From contig CM065303.1 of NCBI GenBank assembly GCA_032871835.1, positions 59,372,597 to 59,436,596 of the forward strand: a stretch of DNA of 64,000 nt. The letters are read 5' to 3'. Both the position numbers and the translations under genes were made by a program. The notes beneath the pieces are model-generated. The model was given only the letters and a program-made list of their open reading frames with translations. It did not search any database and was not told where the DNA came from. The DNA is from Dipteronia dyeriana (Eukaryota; Streptophyta; Magnoliopsida; Sapindales; Sapindaceae). Below are positions 12,284-25,349 of this stretch, piece by piece (the stretch's first letter is position 1; each line of letters opens with the position of its first letter).

Positions 12284-12649
12284 TCGTGGAAACTAAACCA
12301 AAGCACTTCTCACCAAAATTCCTCACTTACGATATTCAAAAATAGAGGATAATGATGAGATCGGTTGTTAACGATCAAAGGTCTAGGCAATCGTGGTTGA
12401 AATATTCACCAACTAACCTAACCTATTCACTATGAGCTCTAGCCAATTAAGCTTGCCAATTCTCATTTGATTTTATCACACATAATCTTTCTAATATTGC
12501 AATCAAGAAGTGATATTCTCAATTAATTACATAAAAAATAAGATCTAATTATGAAGTGAATAAAACATAATTGGAGAGCATTTATTGATAGTTAAAACAA
12601 ATACCCAAAGTCCAAAGGTTTCTCAAAGCAATTCCTTAGAATGAGATTT
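12284..12649. other. Left flank of retrotransposon E1, nothing recognised
   Basis: No gene seen. The last five bases (GATTT, 12645-12649) are a near match to GTTTT at 39934-39938 and may be the aged target duplication of E1. Confidence 0.4.
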
Positions 12650-13344
12650 TGTTAAGTTTTTGAGTCATGTTGGCATAATTCCTTATCAAAATGATATTTC
12701 CTTTATGTTTATTAGTTGCCTAGGTTCACTGTTATTCAAGCTTCAAAGAAGATTGTCAACTCATCAAGCAAAGAGAAGTCTCTAAAAGGAACAAGCTTTA
12801 TTGCATATCAAAGGTATATCTAGACCTCATTCCTCTTGCAAGGCGTTTAGGCACATACACACATTACATCCACATGTGTCCCTTCATCGTTATACTCAGT
12901 TGGTATAACACATTCACACACTTATTATTGTATGCACATGTATTTCATTTAAATTGATATTTTTTTATAAAAATGCATGTTCGAGGATTATCTATAGGAA
13001 ATGACATACTTGTCTGTTTCTGTATTTGTTTGTTTGTGTTTTATTGTTGTCGAACTTGAATATATTCTCATATTGTTCCTTATTGAGTTTCGAACATTTC
13101 GGTTTCTCATTCATTAGTTTTCGAGTGTCGAGTTGAAAGTTATGAAACTTTTCGTGTGTTTATCGTGCAAGATCTTCTTTATTGTTTATCGAGTCGAATT
13201 CTATATTTTTGGTTGAAGTTTCATAAATTTCCATGTCCATGAGAGAGTCTTTGTTCATAATCCGAAAACTGATTTAAAATCGGAGTTCGAATGTTAAAAT
13301 ACAGTGGAAGAACACGAGATGTGCGCATGGGAGAGATGAGTTGC

Positions 13345-13440
13345 CACAAGCACCCCTCTCCCGTGAAGGCACGTGGCCTTCATGGGAAGGCACACCCTCT
13401 ACTCCTGTAGAGGCCACAATCCTTCACGAGGAGCTGATGT
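13345..13440 (+). promoter_or_regulatory. GC-rich repeat block upstream of TATA in E1 5' LTR
   Basis: Contains mirrored words such as CCGTGAAGGCACGTGGCCTT and CTGTAGAGGCCAC. The 3' LTR (28785-28890) and E2 (31878-31980) have a block of the same style with changed wording. It lies about 60 bp before the TATA-like run. Function is inferred only. Confidence 0.5.
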
Positions 13441-13994
13441 GGCATTGTGTCACTTGCTACCCAAGATCTTCTTCTCTCCACATCATCTCCCTCCCATTTC
13501 TTTTAAATATCTACTCTCTCTCTCTCTCTCATTTCATGTTGAAGAAAACTTGTATGGATAATTTTTTTTTAGTTTTTCTCTCAACTTCAAAAATTAATAT
13601 CTCACTCATTTCTTATCAAAATTGAGTGATTAAAAAAGGAGAGAATTTGTTACCAAGTCTTTTATAATCTCTATGCATTATTAAAGTCTTTTGTTCTAGT
13701 ATTTTTAGTGTTCCACGTCAATTTTGTGGCTGCACTCAAATTGATGAGGTATTGGTTTATCCTTTGTTTTTGAGCTTTCTAATACTCAAATACCTTAGGG
13801 GTCTTCTTATTTTTATGTATGTGACTCGAACAAATGCTATTAGAAGATTGAGCTTCAATTATAAGCTTGATTTGCCTAATTAGAGACTTAAATATGATTT
13901 AAGTTTTCTTAAATAAAAAATTTCACATGTTTATGAGTTGTATTGTGACTAGCTTATAATATAGGGATATTTGTATGTTAATTGAATTTAGGCT

Positions 13995-14241
13995 ACTTGG
14001 TACTGATGCCCTCTGAACTCTGCCCGAATTTGCACCTTACCCCTTAATTTTTTTTTTCACCATTAAACCCTCTGAACTCTCACAAATTGGCAAAACCGAC
14101 TATAGATGCCCCCCTCACAGGCGGCAAAAAACCCAAGTGTTTACCAAAAAACAAGAGGTCAGGGGGTTTAGTGGCGAAAAAAATGTATAGGGGCATAGTG
14201 CATATTTTGAAAGCATTTAGAGGGCATCGTTGCTAATTAGC
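13995..14241. mobile_element. Small fold-back MITE inside E1 5' LTR
   Basis: The 3' LTR (about 29420) lacks this block, so it was inserted. Its two halves are inverted copies: GATGCCCTCTGAACTCTGCC at 14005 faces a complementary GATGCCCTCTAAATGC starting at 14228, and the similarity runs inward for about 75 bp through CCATTAAACCCTCTGA-like text. Flanks ATTGAATTT and GTTGATTTT agree at 7 of 9 bases, compatible with a Mutator-type 9-bp target duplication. Confidence 0.55.
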
Positions 14242-14700
14242 GTTGATTTTATCTTGATGACTGATAGCCTTAGCATGTGTTGGGACTCTTTAGTTGAATA
14301 TATTGAGGATTAACACATTTAATTTTATATTTAGAGCCTTGAGATTTAATTGATTATTTTGTGAATATGCGCTCTAAATATTTGCTAGAGAATTTCATTG
14401 AACATATGTTGTGATTCTATCATTTTTGGCTTTCTTTTTAAAGACTTGAATATGTGCTTAACGAATATGTTATGATTCAAGCTTTAGTTTGCATGAACAC
14501 TAACTAGGATTTATTTGTGTATTCATATTCTAGGTTTTTGTTCATCTATAAGAACTAGACAACTTTGTATGTGTACTTTCATATCTATGTCTAGTTCTTC
14601 ATGAATTGTACCTAATCCATACATTTCATATGTTACATGCATTATTTGCGTGATGTCATTTGTTTGGATTACAAACTAGGGAAATATACATTATGTGCTC

Positions 14701-16605
14701 TGTAAATTCCTCGATTTTTGATTGGCTTATTTCGATTGACAAACCACATTTGGGGATTAACATGTAAGGGTAGTTTAGGCCGTTTTCGTTCGTGACCAAG
14801 CTCAAACTTCAAAGGTATATCACTTGCTTAACTTTCTTTGAAGAGGTTTTAGTTGCACACACTCACATATTATGTATTTGTATTGACATGCATTATGTGT
14901 TGCTCACACACACTCACTCATTTGCATTTGGTTTGTTATGCATGTGTGCTTCATTGTTGTCTATGTGCATTCATAGTGTGATTTTATGTGTGTTTGTGCT
15001 CGCACGGTGGTATGCTTGTCTTAGCGCATTGAGTGACCATTTGAGAATGTCTCATTCTTATCTTGGTTTTTGGTCTTTGGTCACATGGCTGTTTCCATGA
15101 GTTTGGGCACTCTTGTTGCTGTCCAAATCTGACCTTTGTTCAATCATTTGACCATAACTCTTTCTATATATATCCAAATGATATTTTGTAAAATGGAGTA
15201 GAAAGTAGACTTCCATACCTTTCCAACGGTATATTATAAGAAGGTTTGGATATCGTTTGGTCATGTTTTGAGTAGTTCTAATCTGGAGCTGTTATGTTGT
15301 CACGATTTTTCCCGAGAGCTTAGCGACCTCAGGCGACCTGACTTCCAAGTCGCTTTTTCAAGCTTATTTTGGCACCAAACCCGAGAGAAAAGCGACCTTG
15401 AAGCGACCTATCATCCAAGTCACCTTAAAGTCATTTCTGTTGCCCGGAAATCATTTTTTTCTTTCCTAAATTGTCGTAGTTTGATTTTGACCCTATAAAT
15501 ACATCATATTCTTCCCCAAATCAGACCTAGAGCTCTAAAAATCTATCCTTAGAGAGAGAAAGTAATTTCTAGTGAGAGAAACCTCTCAAGAACACTTTGT
15601 TACTCAACCAAACTTCCATCCATGAACATCTAGCATCATTCTTCATCTTTCAAACATAGGGCTTCATATGTTTTATGACTAGGTAATCTCTACATGCTCT
15701 AGAACTTAGTGTTTCATTACTATGCCATGTTTACCTAGGAATAACATTTATTGCTTATTGAATGTATGCTTTTATGTTTAATTGCATTTATAACATTTTT
15801 GGGTTGTTGATTGTTGGTTGAGATGTTTGTTTGTGATAGCTAGTGTTTATGACGATTTTACTTTTCTAGCTAAATCTTTATGCTTTGCATTTAGATATTG
15901 TTTAGGTCTAATTGATTTCATTTATTAATTGCAATGATTATTCTTTGCCATGTTTCATGACAACTTTTGTTGGTCGGCCTTTGTTTGATAACTAGATATT
16001 AGAATCTCATAGCTATATCTAGTTAGGTCTTCTTGCACTTGCATTTAGACATTGATATATAGGGTTTGCATTTATTGACATCTTTGAATTCCTAGATAAG
16101 CATTTAGTGTAGCCTAGGACTACTTGCATATTTGAATATTTTATCATATTCACTTAGGTTGTTTTGACTCTTCATTGAGGTTAAGTCTTGTGACTACGGT
16201 GTGTAGTGCTCAAACAAGTGAAGTCTTGCAACCAAGGTTAGGTTGGCAAGCATTGATCAAGAATCACTATTAAGGCCTGTTGGGTAGTAGAGGTGGGTTA
16301 GTAACCTTGAAGTGTGACTAAGTGGTTAACTTAGGTTGTAAACATCATTACAATAGTGGATTTGAGGATCAAATGTGGCTAGAAGGATAGCCCATTGTTT
16401 TTTCCTTTGTTGAAGGGTTTCCACGTATATATCGTGTGTCATTTATTGTTTTAAGCATAATTAGTTTAATTGAATGCTTTATAATTTGGGGTAATATTTG
16501 GAATATTGATTAATCAAAAAGTTGGTAATTGATTCGATTAAAACCTATTCACCCCCTCCCCCTCCCCCCTGGGTATAGACATACACACTTTCTAAGGAAT
16601 TTTCA
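14701..16605 (+). mobile_element. A1: solo LTR of family A
   Basis: TGTAAATTCC...GGAATTTTCA, flanked by perfect 5-bp duplications TGCTC (14696-14700 and 16606-16610). The uninterrupted site is present in the E1 3' LTR at about 39126. No internal coding region, so it is an LTR left by recombination. TATA at 15493-15500 (CTATAAATAC), then a leader and the usual CACCCCC-rich 3' part. Very similar in layout to the LTR at 1025-2547. Confidence 0.9.
15294..15440 (+). promoter_or_regulatory. Repeat block upstream of TATA in A1
   Basis: Built from AGCGACCT/GGCGACCT words and their complement AGTCGCTT. It shares no motif with the block of A3 at the same relative position. Ends about 50 bp before the TATA box at 15493. 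Confidence 0.55.
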
Positions 16606-17334
16606 TGCTCATTGATCATTTATAGTTTTCATAGGATATTTTGATCACATATTCTATGTTGCATATGCTTTCATTTGCATACATTTGATCACGTTTAGGA
16701 AGTCATTGTAAAAGGTATGAAGTCTTGAATATGATTAGGATGATTCAGATAGTTGAGTAAGGAAGTTTTGGATAGGATTGAGATGATCTGGATATCCGAG
16801 CAAAGAAACTTTCTAGAGACATGTGAAGTGTTTTGGATAGAAAGTAGGCAGTCTTTCATTAGTAAAAGGCCCGCGAGTAGAGTAAAAGAGATAACCAATA
16901 GGAAGTGTATCACGTGGGTTGGTCACTTTTGAGGGTACAGTGAAAGGTGGTGTTGCTGGTGGTTGTGGAATCAACCAATGGATGTTTCCTCATCGGAGGT
17001 TTTATTAAGTAAAAAATAACGTTTCAAATGTCTCTATCTCTATCTCTTTTATATTTGTGTATGTGTTTGTTTGTATCTTGTTTAGATCAACATTTCTTCA
17101 TATCTTTGTAAACAAGATCTTTGTAAAGTTTGAAATGAGAACACTCATTTGATCAAAGTTGTATATACCATTAATCTTTGTAAATTAACTTATTTGTATA
17201 TAGTTATTCATTCATTTTTACTTGTGTATATTGAAAATAAAATTAATACTAATGTTAGTTGATGACACGTCCAGATAAAGGATTTTACTCCCAAGTTTAA
17301 GAGTGTCGAAGTAATAATATAACATGTTGGAACC

Positions 17335-19440
17335 CCGTTCACCGGTCACGCAGCGGAAACGGGTTTTAATTTTTTTGTATACAGATCGTAATCTGTATCT
17401 GGGACCAGTGAACTTATGATCATATTTATTTTCGGGACAAATACATATACTAATTATTACACTAATAAAAAATATATGTAAATACAGGAAATTGTAATCA
17501 ATAATAAAAAGAAGATTAAAAGATAGAACCATACCAACGTTTGGAGGCTCCTTCAATTTTTGATTTGCTCATGGTCTGTACCACTGATCTTCCTCGCAAT
17601 CTCCCGAGACTGGTAACTGCATGTGGGAGCGTCACGGACTCGGGATCTTAGAATGGAGGATGAAAGAAAATTAAGAAACTCTTTCTTTATTTTCACTATG
17701 CAACACTTGCATTTTTTTTTCTCTTTTTAGTGTATTGATCTCACACACCCCTTACTTGAATATATCACAACAAGTGCATATATTCTTTTCACACACTGCC
17801 TTTGATTCATGCCTTTGATTCACGCACCACTTAATGCGTTTGACAAAAAAAAAACAACAACTCTTTTATCATTCTTTTGTCAAAAAAATTTGATTGATAT
17901 TTGTGATAAAAAACAAAACCAACCTTTTTTTTTTGTTAATGCGTGAACCCTCTCTTTCTCTTTTGCACAAAATATATCAAATTATATATATGTGTGCTGT
18001 GTTGTGCGTAACACCTTTTTCTATTTTTTTTACTAAATAATATATATCACATATATAATATTTAAATTTTAAAAAACTTTCAAATAAAAAAATCTCATAT
18101 CTTTTATTTGATTTTTAAAACTTTCAAATAAAAAATATCTCATATCTTTTATTTGATTTTAATTTTTAAACTCAAAAATATAATATTTAATTTAATAAAA
18201 TAAAATAATCATATTATCTTATTTTATTCAAAAATAAATATCAACATACACCCTCCATTTAGTGATTAATAACATAATTAAATAATCTCATTATTTAAGT
18301 TATTTAATCACCATTATCTATTAATTAAATAATCTCATTATTCAATTAATTTCCGAATAAATACGTGTCACTTTCGTAACACAATTAACTGGACAATTCA
18401 ATTAATTGACCGTGACCCTTATTACCTAAATCGATCGGGCTAACAAGGGGACCTAATGTACCCACAGTATTTTGAGCTCCAATTATCATCGGAATCATTA
18501 ATTTAAACTCTTTAATTAATATTCCTTGATTATTAACTCCGGTGTTATTCCACTAAAAACCCGAAGCTGCACTCTCTCAACTGCAGACATTTTTACACAG
18601 ACTGATACAACTCGGTGTCCATCGATATAGCTATTACACATAGTGTGATCCCCCACAATAGTTCATAATTAGAGCTGGGTCATAATGTCCGTTATACCCC
18701 TCTAATTACATATATCCTTTAAGTACCATTGATTCTCTAATGGACAATAAATCCTACTTCCTCACGGAATTAAGAGAGCGCTCATATTGTCTAAGCCCCG
18801 AATCAACTCTTAAGAGAACTACCATCTACTTCTCACAAGAAGGAGTGGATTCCACTATTTTGTACAAACCTTCCCTACCACAAGCCAAACCGCAATCCCA
18901 ATATACAGAGTATATTGATCAGGAAATACATCTGACCTCACCCATGATATATCAAAGACCACGATCTAACCTGAAGGAGTCGATAAGACACTCAGGATTA
19001 AGATCACCCATATATAGCCATCATTAGTTGATATATATGAATCTCATCGATAAACGGATCTTTGTGTGAGATTCATATAGATCATGGCCTAGTCCTATAT
19101 GATCACATCATACAAGGTGCCTCAATTCCCATATCTCATATGAATGAATCAGGATAGAATCACTGTACATTACGGAATGGACCACAACTATAGATTAACC
19201 ACAAATAAAGTACCCAACTTTATTTGCTATCTATGGACTCTTTAGATTGCACGTCTCTTACTGTATCCATCCGTATATGACACTCATATATACAATTCGA
19301 GATTACATCCGGCAATCCGGGATTTTAATATGTACACAAGTTTATAAAATAAATAACATAACAGAATGAATTGAACCTTTCCTTTTATTTACTTCATAAA
19401 TCCATTTACAAATTACATGCTTAGGGCATAAACCCCAACA
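17335..19440 (-). mobile_element. N: 2.1-kb LTR-like element nested in T1
   Basis: Perfect 6-bp inverted ends TGTTGG...CCAACA. Flanks are TAACA and TAACC (4 of 5). T1 sequence resumes directly after it. Read on the minus strand it begins TGTTGGGGTTTATGCCC, a start seen in many plant copia LTRs. No protein-coding region was recognised; an open frame at 18740-19027 has no known match. It could be a solo LTR or a short non-autonomous element. Confidence 0.65.
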
Positions 19441-19717
19441 TAACCTGGTAAGAACGAGATCGATCCTCAGGGAAGGAGTTGTAATGCTCACAAAAACCAA
19501 CAATAATCACAAGCGTTATAAAGAGAAATAAAAAAAATTAATTGATGAATGATGGACAAATAATAATGATGAAATTAGTCAAATAAAAATATGTATGCTA
19601 AGGTTAGAGGTTCCACTCTTGGTATATAGAATAAAAGTTTATTTAACTCTTTTTATAACTCAATTGGAATCCACAAACAAAAGAGGTTCCAATCAGAATA
19701 TATGACAATATAAGCTC

Positions 19718-19721
<4 letters not shown>

Positions 19722-19755
<34 letters not shown>
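19722..19755. repeat. (TA)n microsatellite
   Basis: Alternating AT inside T1. Confidence 0.95.
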
Positions 19756-19760
<5 letters not shown>

Positions 19761-20081
19761 TATTTCTTTCCATTTTATTAAATTACTAGGATTACCCACT
19801 CTTCGATTCAATGGGTTTCAAGTACTAATTGTGCCAATCACTACCATGAATCAAGAATCCCTAGCCGGTACAATTAAAACCAAGTAATATTTAGAAGGAT
19901 TCAAGTATCCATTGATAAGATTGTCTACAATAAGTCAAGATCCTCATACACCGGAGAGGAATTAAGATTAGAGTCAAATTAATAAAGAAAGAGAAATATA
20001 AATCATATAAATGTATAACTAATGAATATAAACATTAACCGCATTTTAATAGTTTTAATAAACTTTTATTTTCATACCAGG

Positions 20082-20405
20082 TAGACATGACCACGGTCGG
20101 TTCGAACCGTCGAACCGAATCGTAACCGTGTGAAATGAACCGTAACCGTAACCGGAACCGTGGGAGAGGCGGTTCGGTTTCGGTTTCGGTTTCGGTTCCG
20201 GTTCCTCTTCTGAAAAAACCGCCCTGGAACCGGGGGTTCGGAACCGCCGGTTCCAGAAAATATATTTTTATTTTATTTTTCTTATGCTAAATTGTAAAAA
20301 AAAAAAAAAAGAACCGAACCGGAACCGGAACCGGAACCGTAGGCCGACGGCTCCGGTTCCGGTTCAAGCTCCTCCCGGAACCGGTTGGAACCATGGGCAT
20401 GCCTA
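20082..20405. mobile_element. hAT-like MITE built of GGTTCCGGTT repeats
   Basis: The inverted ends TAGACATGACCACGGT and TAGGCATGCCCATGGT (right end read inward) match at most positions, and 8-bp flanks ATACCAGG (20074-20081) and ATACTAGG (20406-20413) differ by one base, the duplication length of hAT elements. The 324-bp interior is mostly GGTTCCGGTT and AACCGGAACC words in both orientations around an A/T-rich centre, so one strand can fold almost end to end. Confidence 0.8.
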
Positions 20406-21440
20406 ATACTAGGAGCTTCACCTTTTCACCTTAACATATGAAACTAGTTACTCATGATAGAAATACAAACAAGAATGGAAATGGAAAACTAAAAACATGT
20501 AAAAGAAAATTAACTGGCAAGAAGAAAGTTTATAATGAAAGAGAGAAATAATAATAATACATGCAAGGTAAACTTTCAATGAACCAAGATGATTCAAGAG
20601 ATAGATCAAGATAGAGAGATGATTTCAGCCATTTACAAGGCCCCTTTATAGAGAGAGTTAGAAGGGCGAAAGGGTCATAAAAGGGGCACATGGTTAATTA
20701 ATGTCTTGGCTGAATTTAGCCACCTAACATTGACAATTTCGGATTGCCCATATATGTACTGTCTTGGAATCCCGATTTGGTGCTGCTTGCTTCTGACTAG
20801 AACATAAGAAGTGTAGATTATTGACTTAGCTTTTCAGAATGGCATGATTCATAAAAATTCCAAAATCTGTAACTCAAGTTATGATAAAACACTGAAGCAT
20901 GTTCAATGTGTGCGGAAACTATACATATGTCTTCTTCCACCCTATGTTTGGCCTTCAAAATGTCCATATCTCAAGTTCCATGTGAAATGCATTTTGTAGT
21001 AAATTGAATCATCTTTCCATGGATCAATTTGATATTTGAGCAAAACGTTATGCCCATTTTAAGTAGCCTACCTCAAAACAACAATATCAAAAATAATAGA
21101 AAAAAGTGTAAATGTGCTTAAGTTAGAAGAGTTAACGACACTACTAGTGTAAAATAATGATTTCAACTCTTATTAAATATGCACTTTTATGTGTTTATCA
21201 ATTGATTTTAGTTTTAGTTTGATTCCTTCACTTGCAATTTGTAGACTTTAATTGACATGTTTAATTGAATATGTTTTTCAATAAATTCTACATATGCATA
21301 CATATCGTTCTAGCGTTGTGATTCAAGCTATCTAAATGGACAATCTCTTGTTTGTTCTAAGGGAATGAAAAGAGGTTTAAAAACCCGTTCACCCCCTTTA
21401 GGTTAGATTTTGACAATTTAATCGTGTTTGTATATTTCAA

Positions 21441-21454
21441 TTGGTATTAGAGCT
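21441..21454 (+). other. Primer binding site of E1
   Basis: TTGGTATTAGAGCT directly follows the LTR end. It differs by one base from TGGTATCAGAGC, the site complementary to initiator methionine tRNA used by many plant copia elements. Confidence 0.85.
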
Positions 21455-21518
21455 GGTCGTTAGAAGGCATTAACAGGGTCAGGGATACATTCACGATAAA
21501 TTACAAAGTTTTGAAGTC

Positions 21519-22505
21519 ATGGTTCTTTTAGAGGAAACAATGACCAAATGTGCTTCCAATTCTTGACCTTATTTACTCAAGGGCCACAATTATGGCTTTT
21601 GGAAAGTTCATATGAAAGCTTACATTGGTTCAAACGACGAGAGAGCTTGGATGATGGTCGAAGAGGGATACTTCCTTCCAAATAAGATACTCGAAGATAG
21701 ATCCGTGGTTTCTCAGCCTAAGAGTGAATCGTCCGTCAATGAGTTCAAATTGGCAAAATGGCATCATCAAGCGGTGAATGCTATCTTTAGAGGAGTAGAT
21801 AGTCATCGATTCTCTTACATTCAAAACCTAAAGTCCGTCATGGAAGCATGAGACACTCTCTAAGTTACCAATGAAGGAACTATGGCGGTTAGAAAATCAA
21901 GACTTCAAATGCTCACTTCACAATTTGAGAATTTACAAATGGGTGAAAAAGATAAATTCCAAGACTTCCAATTCAAGTTTCTAAGCATCTCTAATAAATG
22001 CCAAGTGCTTGGTGCGCCAATCTCCCGAGATCGTCTTAATTGGAAGATCTTGAGGCCGTTACCCAAAAGGTTCAAGGTTATGGTGACTGCTATTGATAAG
22101 AGCAAATATTTTGATGGCATAAGCATCGATGAATTGCTTGGGTCACTTCAAACATATGAATTGAACTTGAAGCCTAAAGCTAAGAGCAAGGGTACAACTC
22201 TCAAGGCCATTGAGGAGAAAAGCGAAGAAGATGATGATAAGATGGCTCTATTAGTTAGAAAGCTTAAGAAATTCATGAGAAGAGGTGCCAAGCCTAGTGA
22301 TAACTTGTCCAAGGGAAGAGAAGTCAATAAGTCATTCACTCCAAGGAATAACAAGGATGGTCCAGCCAAGAGCAGAACAAAAGTTCAATGCTTTAAGTGT
22401 CAAAGTTATAGACATTATGCCTCGGATTGTTGTAATGGGAAGATAAAAGAGGATAATAAAGGTAAAGCTATGGCGGCCACTTGGAGTGATGAGAGGTCAG
22501 GGTGA
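21519..22505 (+). pseudogene. E1 gag-like protein, broken
   Basis: The frame starts at ATG 21519 and matches the gag polyprotein family of plant copia elements (UBN2 type): a GFWKVHMKAYI region at the N-terminus, a helical middle (FQDFQFKFLSISNKC, LLGSLQTYELNL), a lysine-rich stretch and a CX2CX4HX4C zinc knuckle (CFKCQSYRHYASDC, 22390-22431) that would bind RNA. It is interrupted by in-frame stops near 21566, 21849 and 21861; the last two sit where tryptophan and glutamine codons are usual. After the stop at 22503 a short acidic tail region follows. Non-functional as it stands. Confidence 0.8.
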
Positions 22506-22699
22506 TGATGTGAGCTCAAGTGATGAGTCCTCTTGTTAAGAAGAACATGTTAGCAACTTTGTTGCTATTATGACTTCTTACTCAAAGATAGAGGATAACT
22601 GTCAAGTATCTGTTTATAATGAGGTTGATCAAAGTCATCTAGAGTGCTCTAATTCTAATACAACCAATCTCAATCTCTTGGCTAAGATAAAAGGCCTTG

Positions 22700-23250
22700 A
22701 AAAGTAAAGGGTGATGCTTTGAGAGAGGTTAATGAGAATGATGAATTGATCAAGTAGATAAGTTTGTTAAAACTTCTCATAGGCTTATATGTGAAAAGAA
22801 TGATCTTCTGAAAAAGCTTAGAGAGATTGAAAAGCTTATCTTTGACAAAGAGAAGATTGTATCTATGATGAAGGATAAAAAGCAAGACTATCTCGAGGAG
22901 ATCGACATTGCCAAGAAAGCCATTAAGAACTTAACTTGTGGCTCATTCAACGTGAAAAAAGTTATGGATCTTGCAAATCCTCTAGGAGATTCTAACGGAT
23001 TAGAAGTTGAGGAGAAGCTCATGGAAGCATCATCTCCTTCAAGCAAGGTAAAAAGAAAGAAGGTTAAACAGTCTCCTACGAACAATCCTTCCAAAGTCAA
23101 AGGTAAAAAGAAAGACAAGGTATCATATCAAACTCCCACTAATGCTTCTTCAACTCCAAAATGTACTATCTCTTCATTTATTCCTATTTGTCATTTTTGC
23201 AACACCATTGGCCATATCAAGCCCAAGTGCTATAAATATTTTGAATATTG
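22700..23250 (+). pseudogene. E1 coiled-coil plus second zinc knuckle (start of Sirevirus-type pol), truncated
   Basis: A heptad-like charged region (KKLREIEKLIFDKEKIVS, EEIDIAKKAIKN) leads into a lysine/serine-rich linker and a second zinc knuckle CHFCNTIGHIKPKC (23189-23230). This order is usual just before the protease in Sireviruses. Here it ends at a stop at 23249 and the protease signature DSG does not follow. E2 has the same arrangement at 33600-34407. A stop and frame changes lie near 22705-22760. Confidence 0.7.
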
Positions 23251-24766
23251 AAAAATAGAAAATACATCTAGAGATAAAGAGATTGACCTTAAATTCAAGC
23301 ATGCAAGGGCATTAAAAGTTGATGAGCATCATATTCCTGCGAAGCATGTTAAGAAATATTGGATAAATAATAGTATTAATCATGTGAATCATGACAAAGC
23401 TTGTGTTGCTAACAATGTTGAGGAGATGAGCATCAATGATATTCTTATGAATCAAATTGCAGAAAATCTATTCTAGGTTCAACATTGTAGTCAAGAGCGA
23501 TCGTGGTGATTTTTGTATTAGTGCACCTAAGACCAAATGGGTCAAAGGTAAGTATTCTTACCATTAGTGTAAGTAGCACATGTGAGTTAGCTTTAAGACT
23601 AGTGTCAAGTTTGAGTAACTTAGCTAGCCGATCTTTGTTTATTCATGACTTTGACGTGAAATTAGCTATCAAATATTTCTATGTTTGTCAAATTTGTTGA
23701 TTGACTTTAAAAAAAATCTATTTGGTGATATGTGTTAAGACTTTTAGAGAAAGTTGGTTTTTTATGTGTTTTGAGTTGAACTGTTTAGTCTTTATTCTCT
23801 TGGAAAGTTACACCAATATCTTGTTATCATGAAGACAAACAAGTCAAGAGAGCTTATAAAAAGACCGGAGACTTTACATTGATGAAAAGTCTGCTAAAGT
23901 ATATCTTTACTCTAAAGCTTGCTTTCTATTTCATCTTTTTAACTCTATATATGCATGACATCATGTAGCTTGTTATATTAGAGAACTTTGTTTAACATAC
24001 ATATAATTCTCTTTAATAGTTGCCATCTAGAGATCATTTAGTGAAATTGTTCACAAAGATCTTTTACATGATGCATGCATTATTTCTTGTAATTATTTAT
24101 TGATGAGTGGAATCTCTAAAAATATGAGCTTCATATTCTTTGGAAGCTACTCGCTTGAGAAGTAATGATCTTAAGTAAATCTTGTATTGCTTTTAGATCA
24201 TGCGCTTTAAGCCTTAAAACTTGGTTTTTAAAAGTGCACATATTGCTTCTCTTATATGTCTTGTTTAAGTATGTTGAGTTTGAAAATATGTTAGGGATGC
24301 ACCCAATAGTCTTTCGACTAGTACATGAAAGATGACCTATGGCTAGTATTCATTTTATTTTAGCAACTATATAGAACTCAACTAGCACCTTCATGAAAAG
24401 GGTTACACATGTTGGTTATGCAGCCGCCTAATGTAGGAAAAGGCTACACGAATGTGATGAGTGAAAGCAATCATGAAGTGTTTTAAAAAATCAAATAAAT
24501 GTTGAAACGTATAAATAAAAAAAATCTTTGATTAAAGCTTCAAAAAACTTAAAGGGGTGTAGTTGAAAATTGGAATTGCTCGGGTTGAAAAATAGAAATG
24601 GATTAACGAGCCATATGTACACACATGCTCATATGTTGAAATCTATTCTCTTAAAATGAAAATTCTGGATGATAATCGGTTTGACATTGATTGTAAAAGT
24701 TTAAGATAAATAGATGTTAATATAGTTTGTATGTTGATAATCCAATTACTCATTTACATATGCTTG

Positions 24767-24818
<52 letters not shown>

Positions 24819-25240
24819 TTTTCTTTTAAGTGTACTTGATTTGCTGGCAATCTTAAAAGAATTATGAGAGTGATTGAAAATCTTGGTGTATCTCTCATAG
24901 TTTGTGGAGCTTATTTTGTCCAATTTATTTAAAATTGCTTGATTGTGTGGATATCATTGTGAATTATATCCTATCTTGATCTTAGATAGAGCATTTATTG
25001 AGGGGGAACATTGTATATTAAACTTTGTTATCTTTTATGATATGTTCACATGATTTGCTTTGATAAATATTGCCATAGTATTTGTTTAAAACATTGGATC
25101 TTGATAATGCGTGACACTTATTTCATATTCATTTGTTTTGCATTATGATTCATTATTTTATTATATGTCTCTTTATTTATTTTTTTGTCACTAACTTGTT
25201 TTGTTATTTCCACTCATGTTTATTTTGTGTTAGTTTCTAC
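23251..25240 (+). other. E1 internal region with no pol domains
   Basis: Aligns over much of its length with E2 34408-36310 (for example about 24300-24480 with 35815-35965), so it is shared element sequence and not a random insertion. Short residual coding phrases (PKTKWVKGKYSYH-like at 23528-23570) are shared with E2. No integrase or reverse transcriptase motif in any frame that I could see. A (CA)n run lies at 24771-24814. Confidence 0.6.
24771..24814. repeat. (CA)n microsatellite
   Basis: About 21 CA units. E2 has a much shorter CA run at the same place (36315). Confidence 0.97.
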
Positions 25241-25349
25241 TCTACTCAAGCTATAGGAAGATTTAAGCCAACTGGACTTGGTAACCCTTCTATACCCATA
25301 GAAAACAACAATCCACTAATCAACCTCTAAGAAATCCAAGACCAATAGG

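Larger units (their letters stand above)
17263..21200 (-). mobile_element. T1: LTR-like element (solo LTR) in E1 5' LTR, itself containing N and a MITE
   Basis: On the plus strand it runs TGACACGTCC...TTTATCA, flanked by GTTGA (17258-17262) and ATTGA (21201-21205); the E1 3' LTR shows the empty site near 39695. Its plus-left end is related to T2 (TGATACGTCC, then AAGAGTGTC and GTAATA). The plus-strand CCTTTATAG at about 20644-20652 gives a TATAAAG box on the minus strand, so its promoter probably points left. Without the nested element N it is about 1.8 kb. No coding region. Confidence 0.7.
12650..21439 (+). repeat. 5' LTR of E1, split by A1, T1 and a MITE
   Basis: Begins TGTTAAGTTTTTGAG and ends TATATTTCA just before the primer site. 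Own segments are 12650-14700, 16611-17262 and 21206-21439; the rest is inserted DNA. The 3' LTR reads straight across the sites where A1 and T1 sit (about 39126 and about 39700), which proves those insertions. A TATA-like run lies at about 13503-13509, followed by (CT)n at 13512-13530. Confidence 0.8.

Noticed and set aside
14005..14228. tRNA or structured RNA gene suggested by the fold-back
   Set aside because: The fold is the inverted arms of a MITE; no tRNA boxes are present.
18740..19027. 95-residue open frame inside element N
   Set aside because: No recognisable domain and no second copy here; N looks like a non-coding LTR-type element.
25133..25330. 65-residue hydrophobic open frame before the accessory frame of E1
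   Set aside because: Composition follows T-rich DNA; only its last residues approach the accessory frame.
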